Assembly: GCA_946894095.1 (NCBI GenBank)
Contig: OX335642.1
Location: 22,889,021-22,953,020, forward strand
DNA from: Incurvaria masculella
Lineage: Eukaryota > Arthropoda > Insecta > Lepidoptera > Incurvariidae
Length of the DNA stretch: 64,000 nucleotides
Direction of reading: 5' to 3'
The position numbers and the translations under genes are program-made. Under the pieces are notes generated by a model. It was not told where the DNA came from, made no database searches, and saw only the letters and a list, made by a program, of their open reading frames with translations. This document shows positions 55,378 to 64,000 of this stretch, piece after piece. How positions within the stretch are numbered: position 1 is the first letter of the stretch; every line of letters starts with the position of its first letter.

Positions 55378-58300
55378 CTGCGGAGCAATCACAAAATATT
55401 GTGGTTCATTTATATATTGTCACATACACAATCAAGTACGTGTATTTATACCACGCCTGCTGCCATGATACTAGCTAAACACACTTCATGGACAATAGCT
55501 ACATAGATGCAATTGAACTAGATGGAAAACACAGACAATCTTTAATTACGGCTTTAGCCAATTTTATCCAATAAGATGGTACCAAGAACTACCTCGTAAG
55601 CAGGAAAGGAAAGATCTTAATCTTAGCATGGACTGAGAGCTAGTAGCATACCCTGGTATTTAAAACAGCACAACACAAGAGTCGTAGGTGAGCGCTGCCA
55701 GAGCGGTCGCCTCCATCTCGAAGTTCCTCACGCCGCGGTCGCGGAGCGTGCGCAGGAACGCCATCTTGTCTCGCTCCGTGTGCTCGCAGAAGTGACCGAC
55801 GAGGCAGAAGTACCTGGTCTCCGAGCAAGCGGTCCACGAGTGTGACGCACACGTCGGCCGCCCGGAGCCCGCCCTCGTAGGTGAGCGCTGCCAGAGCGGT
55901 CGCCTCCATCACGATGCTCCTCACGCCGCGGTCGCGGAGCGTGCGCAGGAACGCCATCTTGTCTCGCTCCGTGTGCTCGCAGAAGTGACCGACGAGGCAG
56001 AAGTACCTGGTCTCCGAGCAAGCGGTCCACGAGTGTGACGCACACGTCGGCCGCCCGGAGCCCGCCCTCGTAGGTGAGCGCTGCCAGAGCGGTCGCCTCC
56101 ATCACGATGCTCCTCACGCCGCGGTCGCGGAGCGTGCGCAGGAACGCCATCTTGTCTCGCTCCGTGTGCTCGCAGAAGTGACCGACGAGGCAGAAGTACC
56201 TGGTCTCCGAGCAAGCGGTCCACGAGTGTGACGCACACGTCGGCCGCCCGGAGCCCGCCCTCGTAGGTGAGCGCTGCCAGAGCGGTCGCCTCCATCACGA
56301 TGCTCCTCACGCCGCGGTCGCGGAGCGTGCGCAGGAACGCCATCTTGTCTCGCTCCGTGTGCTCGCAGAAGTGACCGACGAGGCAGAAGTACCTGGTCTC
56401 CGAGCAAGCGGTCCACGAGTGTGACGCACACGTCGGCCGCCCGGAGCCCGCCCTCGTAGGTGAGCGCTGCCAGAGCGGTCGCCTCCATCACGATGCTCCT
56501 CACGCCGCGGTCGCGGAGCGTGCGCAGGAACGCCATCTTGTCTCGCTCCGTGTGCTCGCAGAAGTGACCGACGAGGCAGAAGTACCTGGTCTCCGAGCAA
56601 GCGGTCCACGAGTGTGACGCACACGTCGGCCGCCCGGAGCCCGCCCTCGTAGGTGAGCGCTGCCAGAGCGGTCGCCTCCATCACGATGCTCCTCACGCCG
56701 CGGTCGCGGAGCGTGCGCAGGAACGCCATCTTGTCTCGCTCCGTGTGCTCGCAGAAGTGACCGACGAGGCAGAAGTACCTGGTCTCCGAGCAAGCGGTCC
56801 ACGAGTGTGACGCACACGTCGGCCGCCCGGAGCCCGCCCTCGTAGGTGAGCGCTGCCAGAGCGGTCGCCTCCATCACGATGCTCCTCACGCCGCGGTCGC
56901 GGAGCGTGCGCAGGAACGCCATCTTGTCTCGCTCCGTGTGCTCGCAGAAGTGACCGACGAGGCAGAAGTACCTGGTCTCCGAGCAAGCGGTCCACGAGTG
57001 TGACGCACACGTCGGCCGCCCGGAGCCCGCCCTCGTAGGTGAGCGCTGCCAGAGCGGTCGCCTCCATCTCGATGTTTCTCACGCCACGGTCGCGGAGCGT
57101 GCGCAGGAACGCCATCTTGTCTCGCTCCGTGTGCTCGCAGAAGTGACCGACGAGGCAGAAGTACCTGGTCTCCGAGCAAGCGGTCCACGAGTGTGACGCA
57201 CACGTCGGCCGCCCGGAGCCCGCCCTCGTAGGTGAGCGCTGCCAGAGCGGTCGCCTCCATCACGATGCTCCTCACGCCGCGGTCGCGGAGCGTGCGCAGG
57301 AACGCCATCTTGTCTCGCTCCGTGTGCTCGCAGAAGTGACCGACGAGGCAGAAGTACCTGGTCTCCGAGCAAGCGGTCCACGAGTGTGACGCACACGTCG
57401 GCCGCCCGGAGCCCGCCCTCGTAGGTGAGCGCTGCCAGAGCGGTCGCCTCCATCTCGATGTTTCTCACGCCACGGTCGCGGAGCGTGCGCAGGAACGCCA
57501 TCTTGTCTCGCTCCGTGTGCTCGCAGAAGTGACCGACGAGGCAGAAGTACCTGGTCTCCGAGCAAGCGGTCCACGAGTGTGACGCACACGTCGGCCGCCC
57601 GGAGCCCGCCCTCGTAGGTGAGCGCTGCCAGAGCGGTCGCCTCCATCTCGATGTTTCTCACGCCACGGTCGCGGAGCGTGCGAAGGAACGCCATCTTGTC
57701 TTGCTCCGTATGCTCGCAGAAGGGACCGTCGAGGCGTGCTTGCCCTGGAGTGACAACGATTTTCGTGTTTTTGATTTTCCGATCGGACCCTATGAATGCA
57801 GCGACGTATGTACTACATTTTTTGCAACAAGAATCTATCAAAAAAATGCATTTGCAAACATAAAAAATCGGTCTGAACACATTTTCCTGATGAGAAAAAA
57901 TATTATAATTTATTTAAATTTCATTAATCCAAACCATATCCAAACGCATATAGGTCATGTAATTTTTTTAGGGTAAAATGAAGGTTTATTTCATAAAATA
58001 TTAAGAAACTAAAAATTAAAATCATTATCACAAGTTAAAATATTCTTCTATGGGGACAGATGACATTGTCCCCATAACGGAGGCAGCGTTTCCCCGCTGT
58101 ATTGCCTGGTTTATGCGCTGCTTAAAGAACGCTCCTGCTCGAAGGTCGCCCGAAGCTTCTATCAAAAGTTGTTCGATTTTGGTAGAAAGCGCGACTGCGT
58201 CCTCACTCCAAGGGCCAATTGTCTCAACCGCAAAGACCGAAAGTTCATAGTTCGCCGTGCAATTAATATACTTGCGATGTTTATGACTTTCGGCCTTTGC

Positions 58301-61300
58301 GGCCGCAAAACCTGCCTCTCTACTCGAGCCCTGTATGTGGCTCGGAGCGAGGGTGTCCACGCAGGTCGTGTCCCAAATGAGGGCCTTGCCTTGCTTCCAT
58401 ATATTAACTCATATAATAGTCTAACTCACATAAAAGTCATATAATTAACTTTAGTTTCTATCGAAAGGACTGTAGTTTGTTACACATTTTTGCAATATAT
58501 GTTTGAATTCATCATCTAGTCTAGACATTATACTTTATCATATTCCAAAAACCAGGTACCGCCGAGAGTATTCATGAAATGATGGTCTCCACTCAAATGA
58601 AAGGCCTATTTGATGGCCTATAATCATTGTTTTCAATAACGGCGGACATACCTCTGTAGAAGTCGTCTGCTGCCATGGTGCCAGCCGCTTGGATCGCGAA
58701 GCCGTCTTCGGGCCGTGCCATGGAGACAATTTCTTGGGCCAGTCTTCGGTCGAATAAGGCGGGCTTGCTGACCATCTTACCGAGAACTGGCTGCGGAGGA
58801 GATGAACATACTTATTCTCACCACGCCTAAAACTTGGGCTGAAAATGGCATTGCATCTATAACCAGTGCCATTTAAGAAATGATTTAAAATAGAGACAGA
58901 TCCTTCCTTCCCTCCATGGGCGTGTGCTATACTCCATACTCAAAAGTCCAGTTTAATTCTCATGACGATTAGATGAACGGTATAGAAGTTTGTATGCTGC
59001 AGCGCCATCTGGTGGGGAGTAACAACAAAGTGAAAAGGATAAAAACATATGTTTGAGCGGCTCGTAGCCTAGTGGCACAGGGACTGGCCTAGCATACCAG
59101 AGGTCTGGGTTCTATTCTGACATGCACCACTGTCTTTCTCTTTCGGAGTTCGAAAAATGCATTTCGTCACGAATGCGAGCTGCTACATGGTTCGGAATCC
59201 ATGTAAAACTGTAGGTCCCCTTCCCCTACTAGGTGGTGGGGTTCAGGGCCCGCCCGGGTTGGTACCATCGAATTGCATGAAAAGATGGTCGAAGCGGCAA
59301 TGAAAAATTGTCCGTGTTTTCCACCCATTTCATTGTAGCCGTGCTAATAAAGGGAAGGTCCTGGCATGGCACCTAATTCCTTCGGGAATGTGGTGTATTG
59401 GGCTAATATCATAACCATCCATGTCAGGTCGCATAAAAAAAACTTTATATGTAACACATTTCATGGTGTTCAGTCAAACGGTGTTTAGGTCTATTATTTT
59501 TGGGCTGACATAAACCAATAAATGGTTTAGCAAAAGGTAAAAAAACAAACCCAATAAATAGTTTAGCGGTGATTAAGAAAAAAAATACTCCCATTGACAG
59601 ATAGGACAGGCCCTAATTTAATTTATAAATTTCACCAACATCTATTTTTAACCGACTTCGAAAAAAAGGAGGAGGTTCTCAATTCGTCGGAATCTTTTTT
59701 TTTTTATATATTTACATATCTAATTAAGATTCTAATTTCTATCCAATTTCTACCTCGCAACAATTCCAATTACATTTATTTAAACTTCTGGTAGTCAAAA
59801 TACATTAAGTCATGTCACAATCCAATTAAGAAGAATTCACTATCATAACCCTCAGTAAAACTTCACTGGTTTATAGGTTATGATTTTTTCATCCAAATAT
59901 ATGCTTTTGATTTCATTATATGTATACCTAAATGCTACTGCCAAATAAACACAATGTGATCTAAGAATAGAAGTTACTTAAGGGCGTGACAAGAGCCGAT
60001 TGCATTCATTTTGATAAGGATGTAAGTAAAACTACATTTAATTTTATTAAAAAATACCCACAATCAATTTCGATAATAAAAAAAAGTAAATATGTAGATT
60101 CATGGTGTAGCTATAATTAAAAGATAAAACAGGCAGTCTCTGGTGCTTTTTGTTCTCTAATTACACAGAATATGAGCGACAGATTTTTACCGTTATATAT
60201 TTCAAATATAGCTAAGACCATCAATGCATCTTTTATCTTTTTTAAATTCCAAAATAAGTAATAGTTATTTTTAAAAATGATAAAATATGGTTTCACTTAC
60301 GCCCTTATGGAACTGAATGCAATCAGGTGTTATCATGCCCTTAACCTAAAAAGTGTTTGCCACAGTGATATGGATATAGGCCTAGTGATCAAGGCGATAC
60401 CGACCAGATCCCAACTCCTGGTGAGGGTCCCGCTCATACCGAAGGTGGACACCACGACGGAGCCGGGCGGGAGCCCCACGCCGCCGCTGGTGCCGAGCCG
60501 CACCACCACCGGGTCCCGGGCCCGCGCGTACTGCAGCAGCTTCATCACCTCCTGCAGCACCACCGTCATGGAGGGGATGCCAATGCCGTGCTGCAAGTGA
60601 AGTCGACGTGAATATGGCTTCCCGGTAAATAAGGCCGGTTATCATGACGAGATATTTAAAATCATACGAACAAAATACCTGCTTATACGGTGATAAAAAC
60701 ACAATAGCAACCCCCATACACTGACAGATAAGATAGGCCCTAATTTATAAATGCCGTAGTTATATGAAGCCACGGTGAAAAAAAAAAACAAAATACTAAC
60801 TTACATGCACTGACAGATAGGGCAGACCCTATTTTGTAAATGCTGTAGGTATGAGACGCCATGGGACAAGAACAAAATAGGAACCTTCTCTCACTGACTG
60901 TTAAGACAGGCCCTTATTTGTGGATGCCGTAGAAATTAGACGCCATGCTGACAAAGATAAAAAATTAGCAACCTACTCACACTAACAGGAAGGACAGGCC
61001 ATACTTTGTAGATGCTATAGGAATGAGACGCCATGGTGATAAATTAAATAGGACCCTACTCACACTGACAGATAGGACAGCCCTACTTTGTAATGCCATA
61101 CAGCAATGAAAGCCCACGGTAATAAAGAACGAAATAGGAACCTACTCTCCCTGACAGATCAGACAGGCCCTACTTTGTAAATGTCGTAGCAGTGTTCTCA
61201 CAGCCAATAAAGAACAAAATACTTACACTGACAGATAGGACAGGCCCTACTTTGTACATGGCGTAGCGGTGAGAAGCCGCGGTGATGTTTTCGGTGGGCG

Positions 61301-62481
61301 CCTCTACATCCAGGACTTCAGCGATATGGCGAGCGAAACTCTCCATGCGTTCAGCAGTTCCGCCCATGCACACGAACTGGAAAGGTCAGAGATACTTTCA
61401 AAAGGCACAATTGAGAATATTTAGATCTGTGTAATGGTGATGAATATTTGTCATTTCGGCTGCAAGGACACGTTTTCCCTAAATCAATGCCAGTTTCAGA
61501 CGATACGCAGTAGCTATCGCGAGTGTTAAAATTTAATCATATAAATAATTCATAAAATTTAAAATAATTTGTAAACGTCCCACTTAGGCGCTGAGGTTAC
61601 CATGGTAAATTATTTCGCCAGGTTAACAGGCTCGATTGATTAATGCCCGTTTCCGCCGCCGCCAGCTACAAAAATCCCAAAGTTACCTTTCGGTTACACC
61701 ATGTAAATATGCAATGTTACAGAAAGTTACTTATCGGATTTCAGGTAACTGGAGGTGGTGAAAACAGTGGTAAATCTGATGTTTCGTGGCATTTCGCCAT
61801 GCTAACTGTTAAACGACGTGAACTGCAATCTACCAAATATCTAATTCAATAACTCACTCACCTGTTCACCTTGCGAGTAAATTTACCATGGTGGCCTCCC
61901 TGGTAATGGCAGCATTCCAACGCGAGATCTTGCTGCGCACAGCGGCCAACCGACCAAGTCACTGCAACAGCTATACGACTGGTAGTTCAGAGGCGGGTGG
62001 ACTTGCCTTCCATCGCAGAGGTCTGGGTTCAAATTCACTCCCGTTCATGCGCCACTTTTTTATCTTTCGAGTTCGATAAGTGAATTTCGCAACCAATGCG
62101 AGCTGTTCCATCGTTCGGAATCCTTCGGAACTTTAGGTCCCCTTCCGCAACCCCTTTGCATTGGATGAAACGATGGTCGAAGCGGCAATGAATAATTCTC
62201 CCTGTTTTTTCATTCCAGTTAAAGACGTGCTCATAAAGGGAAGTCCTGGCATGGCACATAATTCCTCCAGCAATGTGGTGTATTGGGCTAATATCAAAAC
62301 GGTGGGTGTGGTATTACCCACCCATGTCCAGTCACATAAAAAAGGTACCTTGACATCGCCGAAGGTGGCTGGCAGGTTCTGGTTTGTGTTGAGCGCCAGG
62401 TGGTACAACACGTCGCATTTGAGAGCCGTCAGTTTCGAATTCCTCAGCGCCAGAGACCCGTCGCTGTTCCTTAAACATACT
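55267..62481 (-). CDS. Upp: Uridine phosphorylase (6 exons, 5' incomplete)
   Basis: This enzyme splits uridine and phosphate into uracil and ribose-1-phosphate in pyrimidine salvage (family knowledge). Exons on the minus strand, 5' to 3': 62481-62349, 61376-61227, 60590-60405, 58790-58652, 57744-57551 and 55377-55267. About 303 residues are recovered, near the family's length, so only a short N-terminal piece is missing. Motifs in order: DVLYHLALN, FGDVKFVCMGGTAERM, SHRYAMYKVGPVLSVSHGIG, VVRLGTSGGVGLPPGSVVV (phosphate site), PVLGKMVSKPALFDRRL, DFYRGQARLDGPFCEHTE (uracil-site Gln and Arg), NIEMEATALAAL (ribose-site Glu and Met), VCVTLVDRLLGDQ, and QWQKRPMIVVGRFIKKALQ. All expected active-site motifs are present, so the main product looks functional. 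Oddities are the two exon-edge repeat arrays in its introns and a SINE touching the first splice donor. Confidence 0.93.
55445..55610 (-). repeat. SINE fragment, last intron
   Basis: 'tataccacgcctgctgccatg', 'ttgaactagatggaaaacac' and 'aagatggtaccaa' blocks. Confidence 0.65.
55683..57550 (-). repeat. Tandem array of 193-bp copies of the penultimate exon
   Basis: Nine full 193-bp units and one truncated unit follow the authentic exon directly. The unit is exon-sized. Its start (GTACTTCTGCCTCGTCGG) differs from the exon start, but from CTTCTGCGAG on it follows the exon sequence, including MAFLRTLRDRG, EATALAALTYEGG and AADVCVTLVDRLLGDQ, and ends with the donor junction CAG-GTAC. Because 193 is not divisible by 3, each copy is in a new frame and read-through meets stops after two to three units. 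Copies are nearly identical. Most read SIVMEA instead of NIEMEA; the units with the methionine at 57501 and 57115 keep NIEMEA; the last reads NFEMEA and stops being exon-like after LTY. Confidence 0.95.
57551..57744 (-). CDS. Upp: Uridine phosphorylase penultimate exon (founder of the array)
   Basis: Encodes QARLDGPFCEHTEQDKMAFL, RNIEMEATALAALTYEGGL and VCVTLVDRLLGDQ. Acceptor GTCACTCCAG at 57745 onward, donor GTACTT. This is the only copy with a proper 3' splice site and with the uracil-binding Gln and Arg of GQAR. 194 nt. Confidence 0.9.
58028..58405 (-). mobile_element. Retroelement C-terminal domain relic in intron
   Basis: An open frame of about 125 codons without an ATG: GKALIWDTTCVDTLAPSHIQ, then AAKAESHKHRKY, FAVETIGPWSEDAVAL and RINQAIQRGNAASVMGT. 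This block is the C-terminus of a reverse-transcriptase polyprotein family common in metazoan genomes; I cannot name the clade. The catalytic part is missing. It lies on the same strand as the host gene, inside its intron. Confidence 0.75.
58652..58790 (-). CDS. Upp: Uridine phosphorylase exon (PVLGKM)
   Basis: Encodes PVLGKMVSKPALFDRRLAQE, IVSMARPEDGFAIQAAG and TMAADDFYR, ending one base into a glycine codon. Acceptor CTCCGCAG, donor GTATGT. Confidence 0.94.
59053..59441 (+). repeat. Best-preserved tRNA-headed SINE
   Basis: GAGCGGCTCGTAGCCTAGTG (box A), box B region 'ctgggttctattctga', CATTTCGTCACGAATGCGAG, CATGGTTCGGAATCCATGTA, GATGGTCGAAGCGGCAATGA, TCCTGGCATGGCACCTAATT, then A tail. It serves as the reference order for the family here. 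Confidence 0.93.
59591..59625 (-). repeat. Stray copy of an exon 3' edge
   Basis: TTGACAGATAGGACAGGCCC repeats the edge of the exon at 61227-61376, here in the next-but-one intron. Confidence 0.7.
59650..59880. repeat. Two dispersed repeat fragments
   Basis: 59650-59700 copies the ACCGACTTC-type repeat of 24896. 59772-59880 (minus) copies the (GAAAT)n-tailed LINE end. Confidence 0.55.
59982..60340. mobile_element. 359-bp foldback element, TTAA duplication
   Basis: TTAA at 59978-59981 and 60341-60344. Ends GGGCGTGACAAGAGCCGATT and, inverted, GGGCATGATAACACCTGATT, with 'gcattca' and 'ataagg' blocks continuing the match. A related right end is at 5860-5954. Confidence 0.8.
60405..60590 (-). 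CDS. Upp: Uridine phosphorylase exon (GTSGG)
   Basis: Encodes HGIGIPSMTVVLQEVMKLLQ, VVRLGTSGGVGLPPGSVVV, STFGMSGTLTRSWDL. I chose the GTCGGT donor at 60404 because it leaves phase 0, joins the next exon, and gives exactly the spacing to PVLG seen in vertebrate enzymes. A stronger donor (GTATGAG, exon end 60440) leaves phase 1 and would need an extra small exon that I could not find. Confidence 0.75.
60715..61200 (-). repeat. About 85-bp tandem copies of an exon 3' edge and donor
   Basis: Six decayed units follow the authentic exon end at 61227, with repeat edges near 61150, 61065, 60980, 60893, 60808 and 60719. On the minus strand each unit carries a version of TACAAAGTAGGGCCTGTCC and CTATCTGTCAGT followed by a donor-like GT. 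Several read GTGAGT, as good as the real GTAAGT. Upstream of this some carry a TCCTACAG or TCCTATAG acceptor-like word. Confidence 0.9.
61227..61376 (-). CDS. Upp: Uridine phosphorylase exon (FVCMGG)
   Basis: Encodes FVCMGGTAERMESFARHIAE, then APTENITAASHRYAMYK and VGPVLSVS. 150 nt, phase 0 both sides. Acceptor TTTCCAG, donor GTAAGT. Its last 55-60 nt founded the array in the following intron. Confidence 0.95.
61593..61896. mobile_element. MITE-like element with CCATGGTAAATT ends
   Basis: TTACCATGGTAAATTATTTC at the left and GAGTAAATTTACCATGG at the right are inverted. It shares its right end with the element at 45.2-45.7 kb. Confidence 0.65.
61976..62344 (+). repeat. SINE abutting a uridine phosphorylase splice donor
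   Basis: Head 'ggtagttcagaggcgg' and box B (GGGTTCAAATTCA), body, and a 3' A-run at 62337-62343. On the gene's strand the first exon ends at 62349 and the intron starts GTACC followed at once by the T-run of this SINE. Confidence 0.9.
62349..62481 (-). CDS. Upp: Uridine phosphorylase most 5' exon found
   Basis: Encodes VCLRNSDGSLALRNSKL, LKCDVLYHLALNTNQNLPA and TFGDVK, then donor GTACCT. The acceptor may be GAGCCAG (exon start 62481) or CTCAAG (62487); both keep the frame. No ATG lies in frame, so the start codon is on a further exon, not identified here. Confidence 0.8.
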
Positions 62482-62604
62482 CTGGCTCTTGAGAACAAAA
62501 TGGTTATGGTTCCCAGTGGATGGACATTATCGCCTCACAAATTATTTCGAATTTTTAGAATGAGGCAAAAGTTATGTTTTCCTTGCAGACGTTATTGGTT
62601 TGCT

Positions 62605-62900
62605 AATATTTTCAAAACCACTATTCCAATGTCAGACAACAAATGTGTATGCGTTTTTTATATATTGGAAGTGATAGCAAAAAGAAAATCTTCATACTCT
62701 TTTCTTTGTGGTGTGACCTAGACATAAACATGCAGACACAGCTATTTGATGTTATATGCTATGTTAGATAGAAAATCCCTAGTAACTATGTATTTAGATT
62801 ATTAAAAGTGGGTTTCAAATTATTAGTACATTCACTTGCACATATTATTAGTAACGTACCTTTGTACGGGGATAGTGATGCTAACGGGCCTAACGACAGA
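62605..62900. mobile_element. Decayed third copy of the TTAA palindromic MITE
   Basis: Blocks 'ccactattccaat', AAAAAGAAAATCTTCATAC, 'ctttgtggtgtgaccta' and 'gatgctaacgggcctaac' match 2050-2413 in order. Ends are eroded and TTAA is not preserved. Confidence 0.6.
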
Positions 62901-62992
62901 AGCCCAGTGATATGTAAAAGTATATAATAATTCTATGCAGAAGCCTAAATTCTGGTAAGATGTTTTTAAGTAACTAGGTGTTTAAGTTACTG

Positions 62993-63168
62993 ATAGCTAA
63001 TGCCACGCTTACTGGCTGTCATAACTTCACCTCCATGACTATTTGACCAACACAAAATCTTGGAACTAGGTGCCATGCCAGCACCTTCCTTTTAAATGCA
63101 CAACTACATTGAGCTGGATGAAAAACACAGAAATATTTAATTGCCGCTTCGACCATCGTTCATTTCGA
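62993..63168 (-). repeat. SINE body, minus
   Basis: GGTGCCATGCCAGCACCTTC, 'attgagctggatgaaaaacac' and GCCGCTTCGACCATCGTTCA. Confidence 0.75.
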
Positions 63169-63239
63169 GGTTTGTTTCAAATCAAATCTTGTTAATAGTA
63201 AAAATGTTAATTGCATAAAATATACAATAGCACACGGCC

Positions 63240-63620
63240 TTTTTAACTGGATATGGATGGCTTATACCAGATTGAACGTCAGATATTAGCCTAACACACC
63301 ACATCGGAACTAGGTGTCATGCCAGGACCTTCCTTATATTGCTCGGTTACAATTGAACTGGATGGAAAACACGGACAATTTTCATTGCCGCTTCGACCAT
63401 CGTTCATTCAATGCGATGGTACCAACCCGGGCGGGAATTACCCTACCACCCAGTAAGTAAGGAAGGGGACCTACAGTTTTAAGTGAAATCCGAACCACGA
63501 CCAGTCTCAACGGTTGAAAATAGTCACCCATCCAGAACCCAACCGCTCAGGGGTGCTCACCCAGCTTATCGAATCGCAAGGCGTCGCACACTGAGCTATC
63601 TAGCCTCCTTAACTAGCCGT
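63240..63620 (-). repeat. Full-length SINE with 5S-type head, minus
   Basis: Body (TTGAACTGGATGGAAAACAC, GCCGCTTCGACCATCGTTCA, GCGATGGTACCAACCCGGGC) and a head whose plus sense reads GGTTGGGTTCTGGATGGGTG, close to the copies at 40.0 and 40.6 kb. Confidence 0.85.
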
Positions 63621-64000
63621 AGGAATGTACCTAAAGAAAGGCAGTGAGTATACAGTGTAATATTCCAATCGTTTAATTGTGATGGTACCGGGAGTAAGTG
63701 ATGGACCTACAGTTTTACGTGAAATCTGAGCCACGAACGAAAAACCCCTCAGTCGCCTCTTACGACATGCTCGGGAAGAAATTCAGTGGGACCACTTTCG
63801 AAATATTTACTCGATGGCCCGCGCATGCCAATCACACCTTACGCGCTGTCATTCATGTGTCATTCCCTCACACGTTCTATATTTTCAGACCATACTAAGA
63901 AAGGAGATTAAACAACAAAGTATTACGTAGTACTAGTTGTAAATTCTTTGACTTCCGCGCTCAGAAATTCAAGAAAAAATCCGAGCACGGTATTTCAATG
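63621..64000. other. Non-coding, SINE scrap
   Basis: 63685-63745 repeats the junction block 'ggacctacagttttacgtgaaatc' (minus SINE). No gene seen to the end of the window. Confidence 0.5.

Noticed and set aside
55683..57550. Regular direct repeats suggesting a CRISPR-like array
   Set aside because: Units are contiguous exon copies with no spacers, in a eukaryotic intron.
55640..57880. A series of overlapping 140-codon ORFs on the minus strand, each starting MAFLRTLRDRG
   Set aside because: They are frame-shifted readings across the 193-bp array of one exon, not separate proteins; past the first unit each leaves the enzyme frame and ends at a stop.
58807..58840. A 17-nt micro-exon between the GTSGG and PVLGKM exons of uridine phosphorylase
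   Set aside because: The phase would fit, but the following intron would be only about 31 nt, too short to splice; extending the GTSGG exon to 60405 explains the protein better.
62161..62721. A 186-codon plus-strand ORF
   Set aside because: It spans a SINE and the antisense of a uridine phosphorylase exon; shadow ORF.

Overview
The window looks like nuclear DNA of a moth or butterfly (Lepidoptera). The evidence is the repeat content (a TCCG-rich repeat beginning with a GGGTTCCGTACCC motif, RTE and mariner relics, Helitron-like ends, about 33 SINE fragments), short exons in AT-rich repeat-filled introns, and insect-like conserved proteins. The species cannot be fixed from the sequence alone.

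Layout. Positions 1-30,350 hold no host gene that I can recognise. They are a patchwork of SINEs, MITEs, an RTE C-terminal relic (3.8-4.3 kb), a mariner relic (24.5-24.9 kb) and an RNase H-bearing LINE relic (25.5-26.5 kb). Positions 30,353-41,207 (+) carry a complete eight-exon Mon1 gene (540 aa; Rab7 GEF subunit of the Mon1-Ccz1 complex), with introns swollen by nested transposons. Positions 41,208-46,123 are intergenic and rich in MITEs. Positions 46,124-53,313 (+) carry a complete six-exon Prp38 gene (277 aa; U4/U6.U5 tri-snRNP splicing factor, PRPF38A type). Positions 55,267 to about 62,481 (-) carry a uridine phosphorylase gene in six recognisable exons, lacking only its first N-terminal codons. 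The remainder to 64,000 is SINE and MITE debris.

The three genes are unrelated in function (endosome maturation, splicing, pyrimidine salvage) and look like ordinary neighbours rather than a pathway cluster. The Prp38 and uridine phosphorylase genes converge tail to tail.

The most striking signal is repeated tandem amplification of exon-edge sequence. The penultimate uridine phosphorylase exon, with its splice donor, is followed by about 9.7 near-identical 193-bp copies of itself. The 3' end of an upstream exon of the same gene, with its donor, is followed by six decayed copies of about 85 bp. In Prp38 the region around the last splice acceptor has three 42-bp relatives upstream. A second notable signal is a SINE family in which one body is joined to two different pol III heads, one tRNA-derived and one 5S rRNA-derived. 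Several transposons are nested so clearly that insertion order and target-site duplications (TTAA, TAA, CTG) can be read directly.
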